In this document: positions 8,532-19,352 of the stretch, piece by piece | Layout of the letters: the number at the start of each line of letters is the position of its first letter | Numbering within the stretch: the stretch's first letter is position 1 | Source: Acholeplasmataceae bacterium | GTDB taxonomy: Bacteria; Bacillota_I; Bacilli_A; Acholeplasmatales; Acholeplasmataceae | Assembly: GCA_007692425.1 (NCBI GenBank) | Contig: RECG01000006.1 | Location: 89,288 to 153,287, forward strand | DNA length: 64,000 nt | Direction: 5' to 3' | Notes under the pieces: model-generated | Told to the model about the DNA's origin: nothing | The model's input: only the letters and a program-made list of their open reading frames with translations | The model's database searches: none | Translations under genes and position numbers: made by a program

Positions 8532-9189
8532 TTACATCGCCACCCTGCCGGTCTATTATTGGACCTCCTTGGGCATCATGGCCTTCATCGCGTTGCTTTC
8601 CGTCGTCGTCGGCAGACGCGTCAAGAAACTCGATGTCCGTGAAAAACCCAATCGTTTTTTAACGGCGCTGATCAGTTTCACCAGCTTTTTCAACGACATG
8701 GTCAAAGGTTACATCGGCAAGCACTGGCGCTATGTCGCCCCCTTGCTTTTCACCTTGGCGCTTTATGTGTTGCTGTCTAACATCTCCGGTCTTTTCGCGC
8801 TGGATGCGCCAACCAAATACACCAGTATCACCTTCTCGCTTTCGATTGCCGCTTTCATCATCATCCAGACGACCGGTTTTGTCAGTCAGAGCTGGCGTCA
8901 CATCCTGACCTTGTTCAAACCGTTTTTCCCCATGTTTCCACTTAATCTGATCAGTGATTTGACACCGATCATTTCCATGGCGCTCCGTCTTTTCGGAAAC
9001 ATCGCCAGCGGCTCGGTCTTCTTGATTTTGATTTATCGGTTCACCGGATGGGTCTCACCGCTCATCGCACCTGCCTTCCATCTCGTGTTTGATATCGGCT
9101 TCGGTGTGATCCAAACGCTTGTCCTGGTGTTGCTGACGGTTATTTTTGCTTCCAACAAAGTCGATGAAAACGACTTTGCGGTAGAATAG
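8512..9189 (+). CDS. atpB: F-type ATP synthase subunit a
   Basis: Membrane stator subunit forming the ion half-channels against the c-ring. The essential arginine is in SMALRLFGNIASGSVFL (near residue 160), and the last helices (FDIGFGVIQTLVLVLLTVIF) match the family. ATG 8512 is chosen because AGGAGG lies at 8497-8502. This gives 225 residues, normal for a Firmicutes subunit a. It is the first structural gene of the atpBEFHAGDC block. Confidence 0.96.
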   Translation: MMQQVTDYIATLPVYYWTSLGIMAFIALLSVVVGRRVKKLDVREKPNRFLTALISFTSFFNDMVKGYIGKHWRYVAPLLFTLALYVLLSNISGLFALDAPTKYTSITFSLSIAAFIIIQTTGFVSQSWRHILTLFKPFFPMFPLNLISDLTPIISMALRLFGNIASGSVFLILIYRFTGWVSPLIAPAFHLVFDIGFGVIQTLVLVLLTVIFASNKVDENDFAVE

Positions 9190-9223
9190 ATTCATGTTGA
9201 CAAACAGATAAAGGAGAATACAC

Positions 9224-9505
9224 ATGCTTACTTTTTTGATTCAGATGTTACCCGTCGTGCTTGAAGTGGTGCCCAATGAGTTTTATGCCAGGGGCTTTGC
9301 CTATATCGGCGCCGGCATTGCCGTCTTCACCGGTGTTGGTACCGCCATCGGACAAGGCCTCGCAGCCTCCAAGGCTGTTGAAGCCGTCGGACGTCAGCCG
9401 GAAGCATCAGGCAAGATCACGACCACGATGATCATCGGTCAGGCGGTTTCTGAAACATCTGCGCTTTACGGCTTGTTGATCGCTTTCATTTTGATCAACC
9501 AATAA
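9224..9505 (+). CDS. atpE: F-type ATP synthase subunit c
   Basis: A 93-residue, two-helix proteolipid of the rotor ring. The polar loop is VGRQPEASG. The ion-binding carboxylate is the Glu in AVSETSALYGLL. Together with Gln in the first helix (AIGQGLAASKAVE), a hydroxyl residue just after the Glu and Tyr five positions on, it matches the Na+-binding pattern known from Ilyobacter/Propionigenium c subunits. Na+ coupling is therefore a reasonable inference but is not shown here. An extra N-terminal stretch (MLTFLIQMLPVVLEVVPNEF) precedes helix 1. SD AAAGGAG. Confidence 0.95.
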   Translation: MLTFLIQMLPVVLEVVPNEFYARGFAYIGAGIAVFTGVGTAIGQGLAASKAVEAVGRQPEASGKITTTMIIGQAVSETSALYGLLIAFILINQ

Positions 9506-9525
9506 ACCCATAAGGATTTGATGAC

Positions 9526-10065
9526 GTGCGAGAAATATTTCAAGAAGTTACATCGTTGATCGAAGAAGGTTTGTACTCGGTCTTCAACCGGCCTGACATC
9601 GTCATATTGAACCTGCTGTCACTTTTGGTGCTGTTTATCATTGTGCGCAAGTTTCTTTGGACCAAGGTCACGACCTATCTTGAATTGCGCCAGGAAGCAT
9701 TGACTGAAGCATTGGCGGCCGCCGATGCCGAAAGGGAACGCGCCCAGGAACTGCAAGAGAAATCCGTCCGTGAATATGAACGGATGAAAGAAGAAACCCG
9801 CGAACTGAAAGACAAACTGATGCAAGAAGCCTATCAGCAGCAAGAAGCATTGGTCACCAGTGCCAAGGCGGAAGCCAAGCGCAGGATCGAACAAGCGGAA
9901 AAAGACATTGCCTTTGAAATCGAGCAGGCCAATGAAGCGGTCAAGGCATCGATCAAAGACGTTGCTTTTGCTGCTGCACGCAAAATTGTCAAGCGTGAAA
10001 TCGACGAAAGCATGCACGAGGAGATCATCGACAAGATCACCAATGAAAGAACCAAGAAGACATGA
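9526..10065 (+). CDS. atpF: F-type ATP synthase subunit b
   Basis: Peripheral stalk subunit. One membrane helix (ILNLLSLLVLFIIVRKFLW, near 28-46) is followed by a long charged coiled coil rich in E, K, A and Q. It is 179 residues long and starts with GTG. The helix is preceded by about 25 extra residues. It overlaps atpH by ATGA. Confidence 0.95.
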   Translation: MREIFQEVTSLIEEGLYSVFNRPDIVILNLLSLLVLFIIVRKFLWTKVTTYLELRQEALTEALAAADAERERAQELQEKSVREYERMKEETRELKDKLMQEAYQQQEALVTSAKAEAKRRIEQAEKDIAFEIEQANEAVKASIKDVAFAAARKIVKREIDESMHEEIIDKITNERTKKT

Positions 10066-10574
10066 GCATTTACAATTATGCCAAGGCGTTGCATGACATC
10101 GCCCGCCAAAAAGACAAACTTGATGTGTTGACGTATCAACTCGACCAGTTCAAAGACATGGTCGAACAACACCCGAAATGGGTCCTGATAATGGATTCAC
10201 CCATGGTCGCACATCACAAGAAGATCGCACTGATCGAAGGACTGGCATATGACGTCTCTTTTTTGGCATTTTTGAAATTGCTTGCCCGCAAGCATCACAT
10301 GCATCTGTTTTTGGAGATTTATGAAGAGTGGGCATTTCTTGCCCGTCAGTATCAAAAAATCGCCCATGTTCATTTGTACACGGCCAAACCGCTGACAGAC
10401 AAACAAGAAGAAGCCTTGAAAACAGTCCTCAGTCACCGGTTTGCACATCAGACGATCACCTTTCATACGACGATTGACGACAAGCTGTTAGGCGGCGTCA
10501 AGGTCGTCTATAATGGCCAATCGCTCGATCGTTCGATTCTTCGTGAACTGCTTGAACTGGAAACATTCATCTAA
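10062..10574 (+). CDS. atpH: F-type ATP synthase subunit delta
   Basis: A 170-residue subunit that ties the peripheral stalk to the F1 head. The N-terminal six-helix domain ([18 protein letters not shown]) and the C-terminal [19 protein letters not shown] are typical of OSCP/delta. It lies between atpF and atpA and overlaps atpF by 4 nt. Confidence 0.95.
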   Translation: MSIYNYAKALHDIARQKDKLDVLTYQLDQFKDMVEQHPKWVLIMDSPMVAHHKKIALIEGLAYDVSFLAFLKLLARKHHMHLFLEIYEEWAFLARQYQKIAHVHLYTAKPLTDKQEEALKTVLSHRFAHQTITFHTTIDDKLLGGVKVVYNGQSLDRSILRELLELETFI

Positions 10575-10587
10575 GGTGGTGGAACGT

Positions 10588-12093
10588 TTGTCAAAAATCA
10601 GAGTCCAGGAAATGACCGAAATCATCAAAAAGCAAATCGAGTCATTTGAACAGGACGTCAAAATGGAAAATATCGGCAAGGTGCTGAGCGTCGGAGACGG
10701 CATCGCCATCGTCTATGGCCTGCAACAGGCCATGATGGGCGAACTGCTCGATTTTCCGCATGGTGTCAGAGGCCTTGTCTTCAATCTTGAGGCTCATCAT
10801 GTCGGCGTCATCTTGCTTGGCGAAAGCGAAAAAATACGAGAAGGTGACTTGGTCAAGACGACCAAGCGTATTTTCGAAGTCCCCGTCGGGGAGGAACTGC
10901 TCGGTCGCGTTGTCAATCCTTTAGGTGACGCGTTGGATGCTGCCGGTCCCATCAAGACCGATCATTATCTACCGGTCGAACGCAAGGCGCAAGGCGTCAT
11001 GGCAAGAGGATCGATCGATGCATCTCTGGAAACCGGCATCAAAATCATTGATGCCTTGATTCCCATCGGTCGCGGTCAGCGTGAGTTGATCATCGGTGAC
11101 CGCCAGACCGGGAAAACCACCATCGCCGTCGATACGATCATCAATCAACGCGGCAAGGACTGCATCTGCATCTATGTGGCCATTGGTCAGAAAGAATCTT
11201 CGGTCACGGCACTCGTCCAGTTGTTGAACCAGCATCAAGCCATGGATTATACGATCGTGGTCACCGCCGGGGCATCCAAAGAAGGCACGCTCCTTTATCT
11301 GGCACCATTTGCCGGTGTCACGATGGCCGAATACTTCATGCAAAAAGGCAAGGATGTACTCATCATTTATGATGACTTGTCCAAGCATGCCGTCGCTTAT
11401 CGCGAACTTTCCTTGTTGCTCAGACGTCCGCCGGGACGTGAAGCGTATCCGGGTGATGTCTTTTACCTGCATTCAAGATTGCTGGAACGCTCCGCCCGTT
11501 TGAATGACAAACTGGGTGGAGGCAGCATCACCGCCTTGCCGATCATCGAGACCAAGGCCGGTGATATTTCCGCCTACATCTCCACCAACGTGATTTCCAT
11601 CACGGATGGCCAGATTTTTCTGGAAAGCGAACTCTTCTATTCCGGCATCCGTCCCGCCATCAATGCGGGTCTCAGTGTCTCACGTGTCGGCGGTGCCGCC
11701 CAGTGGAACGGCATGAAAAAAATCGCCGGGACTTTGCGTATCGGCCTTGCCAATTATCGCGAACTCGAGCAGTTCGCCCAGTTCGGATCCGATCTCGACG
11801 CCAGTGCCAAGCGCCGTCTTGAAAGAGGACGCAAGACCGTTGAACTGTTGAAACAAGATGTCCACGAACTGATTCCGATGCCGACCCAGATCGTCGTCAT
11901 CTATGCCTTGTCCAAAGGCTATCTGGATGACCTGAATATCGATCAGGTCCGGTTGCTTGAAGCGGAAATCAACCAAGGATTGAAAATGAATGATCAAGGA
12001 AAGAAAATCAACAAGCATCTGATGGAAACCAAAAAACTTCCTGATGAACAAGAACTCGATGCCTTCATCCGTGAACTGAAAAGGATGATCTGA
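10588..12093 (+). CDS. atpA: F-type ATP synthase subunit alpha
   Basis: Non-catalytic nucleotide-binding F1 subunit. Walker A is [13 protein letters not shown] (near 170). The start is probably TTG 10588, preceded by AAGGTGGTGG. This gives [19 protein letters not shown], which aligns with the N-terminus of B. subtilis AtpA and makes 501 residues. An upstream in-frame GTG/ATG would overlap atpH, and the ATG at 10612 has almost no SD spacing. Confidence 0.96.
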   Translation: MSKIRVQEMTEIIKKQIESFEQDVKMENIGKVLSVGDGIAIVYGLQQAMMGELLDFPHGVRGLVFNLEAHHVGVILLGESEKIREGDLVKTTKRIFEVPVGEELLGRVVNPLGDALDAAGPIKTDHYLPVERKAQGVMARGSIDASLETGIKIIDALIPIGRGQRELIIGDRQTGKTTIAVDTIINQRGKDCICIYVAIGQKESSVTALVQLLNQHQAMDYTIVVTAGASKEGTLLYLAPFAGVTMAEYFMQKGKDVLIIYDDLSKHAVAYRELSLLLRRPPGREAYPGDVFYLHSRLLERSARLNDKLGGGSITALPIIETKAGDISAYISTNVISITDGQIFLESELFYSGIRPAINAGLSVSRVGGAAQWNGMKKIAGTLRIGLANYRELEQFAQFGSDLDASAKRRLERGRKTVELLKQDVHELIPMPTQIVVIYALSKGYLDDLNIDQVRLLEAEINQGLKMNDQGKKINKHLMETKKLPDEQELDAFIRELKRMI

Positions 12094-12094
12094 C

Positions 12095-14719
<2,625 letters not shown>

Positions 14720-14732
14720 AAGGAGGCCTGAA

Positions 14733-14942
14733 ATGGAACACATCATCTATTTCACATCATTGTTGCTTTTCTTCGCCTTGAACCTCAGGATTCTTCAGGC
14801 GTTGCACATCGAGAATAAGTTTCAGAAAATGAAGTTGTGGGAAATTAAGACAGCCTATTTCCTGCTGGCATTGATCACAGCACACATGCTGGCGGAAATC
14901 ATGGTTCGTTTTTCAAAGTTGTTATTAGGTATCATGCCATGA
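14733..14942 (+). CDS. DUF1146/YwzB-like small membrane protein
   Basis: A 69-residue protein with two membrane helices (about 4-20 and 38-58). The Firmicutes DUF1146 family (B. subtilis YwzB) sits at exactly this place, just after atpC, and the shape and length agree. Its role is unknown. ATG 14733 has a strong SD (AAAGGAGG). It overlaps the CotH-like gene by ATGA. Confidence 0.7.
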   Translation: MEHIIYFTSLLLFFALNLRILQALHIENKFQKMKLWEIKTAYFLLALITAHMLAEIMVRFSKLLLGIMP

Positions 14943-16486
14943 AGAAATCATGGTTAAGCGTTTGTTTGCGACACATCACCGTGCTGCTCATGTCCTTCAT
15001 GGGCAGCTTGCTTCTTTATGGCTGCAGTCCCCTGGGTCCGGAAGACATGGAGACTCTCGCGATACGGATCCAAGAGGATTTGCCACGGGTGGTCAACCAT
15101 GATTTTACGCTACCTTCTTACCCTGGTGCCAATATCACCTGGTCCGTTCAAGGAAACACGTATGAGGACACCTTTGTTTATGAATCGCCCTGGACCGATC
15201 TTGAAACCCAAATCGACGCACGCATCCGGATTGGTGGCACCACACAAACATACACCTATCCTCTGACCGTGCTTGCACGTGATTCGGCCGCAAACCAAAA
15301 TCGGCTTGACATCACCATGCCGGTTCCGCTTTCACAATTGACACGAGAGACATATGTCCCGATTTCCATCACGGTGACCACGACCAGAAACGGTGAGGCT
15401 TTCCTTGAGCATCACGCCAGTGATGCAGAAATCCGCGGTCGTGGCAACTCGACCTGGTTCATGCCGAAAAAACCGTTTCGTGTCCGCTTTTCATCCAACA
15501 CGTCCGTATTAGGCATGCCGGCAGCCCGCAACTATGTCTTGCTGGCCGAATATGCGGATAAATCGCTGCTTAGAAACACCATTGTCCATAAATTTTCATC
15601 TTTGCTGGAACATCTTGACCATCACATCCAGACCAGGGCGGTCGAGGTTTATGTCAACGGGACAAACCAAGGTGTCTACACCTTGACCGAACATGTCGAA
15701 ATCCATCGTAACAAACTCTTCATCGAGTCGGTTCCCGGCGAACTCAACACGGGCTATTTCTTCGAATTGGACCAGCGTTTCTGGGAACAAGACATCGATG
15801 AAGGATTTGACTGGATTGTGGTACGCGGTATTCCTTATGACATCAAAAGACCAAACACCAGCCATGATAACTACACAGCGGCACAAGCGGAGTTCTTAAG
15901 AGAAATCATTCTGGCGGCGGAAGATGCCCTGATTGCCCAAAGCGGCTATGAAGACCTGATTGATGTCGACAACTGGATTGATTATTTCATTGTTCATGAA
16001 TTATTCAAGAACGTAGATGTCGGATGGAGCAGCGTCTTTGCTTATCGTGAAAAAGACGGCAAGCTCAAACTCGGGCCGTTGTGGGATTTCGATCTGGCAA
16101 TCGGCAACGCCAATTATATCGATTGGGGTGTGGAAAACTGGTATGGCATGCGTGAACACAAGAACCGGTGGTTCCGCCTGATGATGGACGTGCCTGAAAT
16201 CCGTTTGCGCTTTCGTGACCGCTATCTTGAGATTCATGCGCTTTATCTTCCCGAGATCATCCAGGCCGTGCCTGTGCTTGCCCATGCCATGTCCGACATG
16301 GCCGGCCGTAATTTTCATCGTTGGCAGATATTGAACATGTGGGTATGGCCCAACACACCGCCCATGCTTGAGGCAACCACCTACATGGGACAAACTGAAT
16401 TTGTACTTGATTATATCCAATATCGGGCGCAATGGATGGCAGAAGCCGTCAACAGCAGTCGTTTCCTCAATGGTCAGTTCGATTAA
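14939..16486 (+). CDS. CotH-family kinase-like lipoprotein
   Basis: A 515-residue exported lipoprotein. The signal peptide ends at the lipobox LLYGC (Cys 29). A small beta domain follows (about 40-120), then a CotH-type protein kinase fold: EIRGRGNSTW, KKPFRVRF, NYVLLAEYADKSLLRN, the loop VDNWIDYFIVHELFKN and the metal-binding segment GPLWDFDLAIGN. CotH proteins phosphorylate secreted targets such as CotB in Bacillus spores, but many homologues occur in non-spore-formers on the cell surface. The substrate is unknown here. Its ATG overlaps the DUF1146 stop, so it appears to be the last gene of the ATP synthase transcript. Confidence 0.88.
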   Translation: MKKSWLSVCLRHITVLLMSFMGSLLLYGCSPLGPEDMETLAIRIQEDLPRVVNHDFTLPSYPGANITWSVQGNTYEDTFVYESPWTDLETQIDARIRIGGTTQTYTYPLTVLARDSAANQNRLDITMPVPLSQLTRETYVPISITVTTTRNGEAFLEHHASDAEIRGRGNSTWFMPKKPFRVRFSSNTSVLGMPAARNYVLLAEYADKSLLRNTIVHKFSSLLEHLDHHIQTRAVEVYVNGTNQGVYTLTEHVEIHRNKLFIESVPGELNTGYFFELDQRFWEQDIDEGFDWIVVRGIPYDIKRPNTSHDNYTAAQAEFLREIILAAEDALIAQSGYEDLIDVDNWIDYFIVHELFKNVDVGWSSVFAYREKDGKLKLGPLWDFDLAIGNANYIDWGVENWYGMREHKNRWFRLMMDVPEIRLRFRDRYLEIHALYLPEIIQAVPVLAHAMSDMAGRNFHRWQILNMWVWPNTPPMLEATTYMGQTEFVLDYIQYRAQWMAEAVNSSRFLNGQFD

Positions 16487-16506
16487 AAAAAAGCCCTGTC
16501 AGGCTT
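16487..16506 (-). terminator. Intrinsic terminator of the yigZ-like gene
   Basis: On the minus strand AAGCC...GGCTT forms a short stem (16491-16506) followed by eight Ts. The hairpin overlaps the last codons of the minus-strand gene. The other strand has no T-run, so the CotH-like gene has no obvious terminator of its own. Confidence 0.6.
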
Positions 16507-17104
16507 CAATCAGAAGCTGATGGGGCGCTAATGTCTCATAAGCATGCAAGAGATGCCGGACATCATCGAGGATCTCCGGTCCGGATTGGTCGAAGACAAT
16601 ATCGAAGGTGACCATCGCCGCATAAGCGCTGTTGATGATGGTGGCCTTTTTTTCCAACAGGTGATGCAATTTGTCAATCAAGGTGTAGTCAAAGGTGATC
16701 CGGACCACCGCGACAGTCTTCTTGATATAAAACGACGCCTGTTTGATCACGTTGGCACAAGCCTTCGTATAAGCACGGACAAGCCCGCCGGCACCCAGTT
16801 TGATGCCGCCGAAATAGCGCACGACCACACAAAGGATATGGGTCACATCATGGTGCTTGAGCACCTCGAGAACCGGATAACCGGCGGTTCTTGATGGTTC
16901 GCCGTCATCATCGGCAGAGGCATGCTCACCGTTTTCACCCCATATGGAGGCCGTCACATAATGATTGGCCCCAGGATAGCGTTGTCTGGCGTCTTGCAGA
17001 CAACGGTCACGATCTTCAATGTGTGCCAAAGGATACAAAAGCGCGATGAATCTGGACTTGTTGACGACCAGTTCATGGCTTTCCATGTGTTTGAGATAGC
17101 GCAT
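16499..17104 (-). CDS. yigZ: IMPACT/YigZ family protein
   Basis: A 201-residue conserved protein of unknown biochemical role, related to yeast/mammal IMPACT, which affects translational control. The family signature is clear: GENGEHASADDDGEPSRTAG, then VVVRYFGGIKLGAGGLVRAY, and a C-terminal DUF1949-like domain. ATG 17104 is chosen because GGGTGAT lies 3 nt before it. The frame is open 14 codons farther, but that extension would start upstream of the predicted promoter. Divergent from cca. Confidence 0.9.
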   Translation of the reverse strand: MRYLKHMESHELVVNKSRFIALLYPLAHIEDRDRCLQDARQRYPGANHYVTASIWGENGEHASADDDGEPSRTAGYPVLEVLKHHDVTHILCVVVRYFGGIKLGAGGLVRAYTKACANVIKQASFYIKKTVAVVRITFDYTLIDKLHHLLEKKATIINSAYAAMVTFDIVFDQSGPEILDDVRHLLHAYETLAPHQLLIEA

Positions 17105-17129
17105 CCGATCACCCTGTTCCAGTATAGCA
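17102..17129 (-). promoter_or_regulatory. Compact extended -10 promoter plus SD of yigZ
   Basis: On the minus strand TGC-TATACT (17129-17121) is followed by GGGTGAT (17114-17108) and ATG 17104, with 16 nt between -10 and start. This is the same layout as at prfA, cca, yycJ and dnaE. Confidence 0.65.
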
Positions 17130-17185
17130 TGATTTGGACAAACCATATCTTTTCAAGGCTTGTACTACTCAAATCCAGCGAAACT

Positions 17186-17211
17186 TGGTATAATGAAAAT
17201 TGGTGATTACA
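17186..17211 (+). promoter_or_regulatory. Compact extended -10 promoter plus SD of cca
   Basis: TGG-TATAAT (17186-17194), GGTGAT (17202-17207) and ATG 17211, with 16 nt between -10 and start. The predicted transcription start, near 17201, falls at the SD. Confidence 0.7.
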
Positions 17212-18359
17212 TGAGCGCATTACGAGGTGCGAAAAGAGTTTTGTTGGAACTCAAGCGACATGGATATGAAGCATACATTGTCGGTGGCGCGGTCCGCGAC
17301 CACCTTTTGAAATTGCCTTTGACCGATGTCGACATCACCACCAATGCCAAACCATACCAGGTGGCCAAATTATTCAAGACCAAACCGACCGGCGTCAAAT
17401 ATGGCACGGTCACGGTCATGATGAGCGATGACACGTATGAAGTGACGACCTACCGGATTGACGGCACCTATGTGGACACCAGACACCCCGAAAGTGTCAC
17501 CTACTCGGACTTGGTCGAAGAGGATGTCAAAAGACGTGATTTCCGGATCAACGGTCTTCTCATGGATGAACGCGAAGAGATCATCGACCTGGTCGAAGGT
17601 CGTCAAGACATCAGGGATAAGATCATCCGTACAATCGGTGATCCGTTAGATCGTTTCAACGAAGATGCCTTGCGGATCATGCGGGCCTTCTATTTTCAAG
17701 CCAAGCTCGGTTTCGACATCGACCAGGACACCTTGTCGGCGATTGAAGCTCAACGTCACTTGCTTGAGAAAATCGCCATGGAACGGATCATGACCGAAAT
17801 CATCAAACTGCTGAAGAGCACGTATGCCAAACGGGCCATCCACGCCATGGTCACCACCAAGGTCCATACCGTACTGCCCGGTCTCGAAAAAGGCATGATC
17901 TACATCGATGGCATGCAGGAAGTGCCTTTTGTCGATCCCTTTTTCACCATTTGTTTCACGTTGCATGGCAGCATCCCTGACGCCTGGCCTTTTTCCAACA
18001 AGCATCGTCACCGCTATCAAATGGCCAGCCAGCTGGCCAACCAGTATGAGTCGTTCGACGCCGAAGCGTTGTATACATACGGCGTCGATTTGTGTCTCCT
18101 GGCCAACAAGGTCAATGTCATGCTCAAACGTGCCCGGAACCAGCGGACCCAAATCGAGTCTGATTTCCAAAACCTGCCCATCCAGAGCGAACTTGATCTC
18201 AAGCTCAGGGCGCATGACCTCATGCGCCTGACCGGTAAAAAAGCAGGTGCCTGGCTCAAAGAGATTCAAAAAGAAATGGTGCTTGCCATCCTTAATGGCA
18301 GGCTTGAAAACAAAAAAGAAGCGCTTGAACAGTTTGTCCTTGAGCGCATCAAAACATAA
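17211..18359 (+). CDS. cca: CCA-adding tRNA nucleotidyltransferase
   Basis: Adds or repairs the 3' CCA end of tRNAs. Class II nucleotidyltransferase head with GGAVRD (YIVGGAVRDHLL) and the metal-binding DxD (TDVDITTNA), then KRRDFRINGL and EDALRIMRAFYFQAKLGF. The tail is all-helical. The length of 382 residues fits the Bacillus type. ATG 17211 follows GGTGAT; an earlier in-frame start at 17160 lies upstream of the promoter. The YhaM-like gene follows 12 nt on. Confidence 0.95.
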   Translation: MSALRGAKRVLLELKRHGYEAYIVGGAVRDHLLKLPLTDVDITTNAKPYQVAKLFKTKPTGVKYGTVTVMMSDDTYEVTTYRIDGTYVDTRHPESVTYSDLVEEDVKRRDFRINGLLMDEREEIIDLVEGRQDIRDKIIRTIGDPLDRFNEDALRIMRAFYFQAKLGFDIDQDTLSAIEAQRHLLEKIAMERIMTEIIKLLKSTYAKRAIHAMVTTKVHTVLPGLEKGMIYIDGMQEVPFVDPFFTICFTLHGSIPDAWPFSNKHRHRYQMASQLANQYESFDAEALYTYGVDLCLLANKVNVMLKRARNQRTQIESDFQNLPIQSELDLKLRAHDLMRLTGKKAGAWLKEIQKEMVLAILNGRLENKKEALEQFVLERIKT

Positions 18360-18371
18360 GGAGAGTTGTCC

Positions 18372-19292
18372 ATGGAACTTCAAGAAAATCAAACGTATAC
18401 CATGATTGCCAAGGTGGAAAGCATCAATCACGGCATTCATTTCTGCAATACGACGGTGCTGACCACGGAAGGCGAACACGTCAATCTAAAACTTGATTTC
18501 GATCAATTACCCCTCATTGCCATGGGTAAGGCATACCAGTTCGAAGCCCTGGCCGTTATCAAAATCGAGGATGAACTCATTCTGAAGTGCACAGGCATCA
18601 AACCGGCTGAAGATGTCCTTAAAAATGAAGAACTTGCCAAGGTTTTTGAGCAGTTTTATGTCTATGCGCCCATGCCGATGATGGACATCAAGAAAACGAT
18701 TGAAACATTTATGAACGACATCAGCAACCCTGTTCTCAAAGCCATCACGACCACCATCTATCGTTCACATGAACAAGCTTTTTACATCCATCCCGCCGCC
18801 ACGAAGTTCCATCACGCCTATGTGGGCGGGCTCAGTTATCACACCATGACCATGCTTAAATTGATCGATCCTTTTGTGGTGATCTATCCCTATTTGGACC
18901 GCGACCTCCTGGTGGCGGGAACGATTCTCCATGACATGTCGAAAATCGATGAAATCAGCGGCGTCGACGGCGAATACACGACAGAAGGACAATTGATCGG
19001 CCATCTTGTCATGCAGACATCAGAAATCGACCGTGTCGCTGATCAACTCGGATACAAGGACACTGAGGAAGTGTTGATGCTCAAGCACATGATTGTCGCG
19101 CATCACGGCTTGTATCACTTTGGATCGCCCAAACGTCCCCAGACCGGTGAAGCCCTCCTGTTATGGTATCTGGATACGATTGATTCCAAACTGACCGTCT
19201 TGGGTGAAGCCTTGGAAACAACCGCCGAGGGCGCTTTCACAAGCATGATTTCCGTCTTGGATAAAATGAAGTTTTACAAACCGAAAAAATAG
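18372..19292 (+). CDS. YhaM-like 3'-5' exoribonuclease (OB fold plus HD domain)
   Basis: A 306-residue protein with an N-terminal OB-fold region (about 1-90) and an HD phosphohydrolase domain (about 145-270): KFHHAYVGGLSYHT, ILHDMSK and HMIVAHHG supply the metal ligands. YhaM trims RNA and single-stranded DNA 3' ends in B. subtilis. ATG 18372 has SD AAGGAGA. It is co-transcribed with cca, which also acts on RNA 3' ends. A terminator follows. Confidence 0.85.
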   Translation: MELQENQTYTMIAKVESINHGIHFCNTTVLTTEGEHVNLKLDFDQLPLIAMGKAYQFEALAVIKIEDELILKCTGIKPAEDVLKNEELAKVFEQFYVYAPMPMMDIKKTIETFMNDISNPVLKAITTTIYRSHEQAFYIHPAATKFHHAYVGGLSYHTMTMLKLIDPFVVIYPYLDRDLLVAGTILHDMSKIDEISGVDGEYTTEGQLIGHLVMQTSEIDRVADQLGYKDTEEVLMLKHMIVAHHGLYHFGSPKRPQTGEALLLWYLDTIDSKLTVLGEALETTAEGAFTSMISVLDKMKFYKPKK

Positions 19293-19305
19293 CCGACAAC
19301 ATCAA

Positions 19306-19336
19306 AAAAAAGCGCTCTGGATTCAGAGCGCTTTTT
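19306..19336. terminator. Bidirectional intrinsic terminator
   Basis: AGCGCTCTG (19311-19319) pairs with CAGAGCGCT (19324-19332), with an A-run before and a T-run after. It serves both convergent genes. Confidence 0.88.
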
Positions 19337-19352
19337 GATTCATCATATCAAA

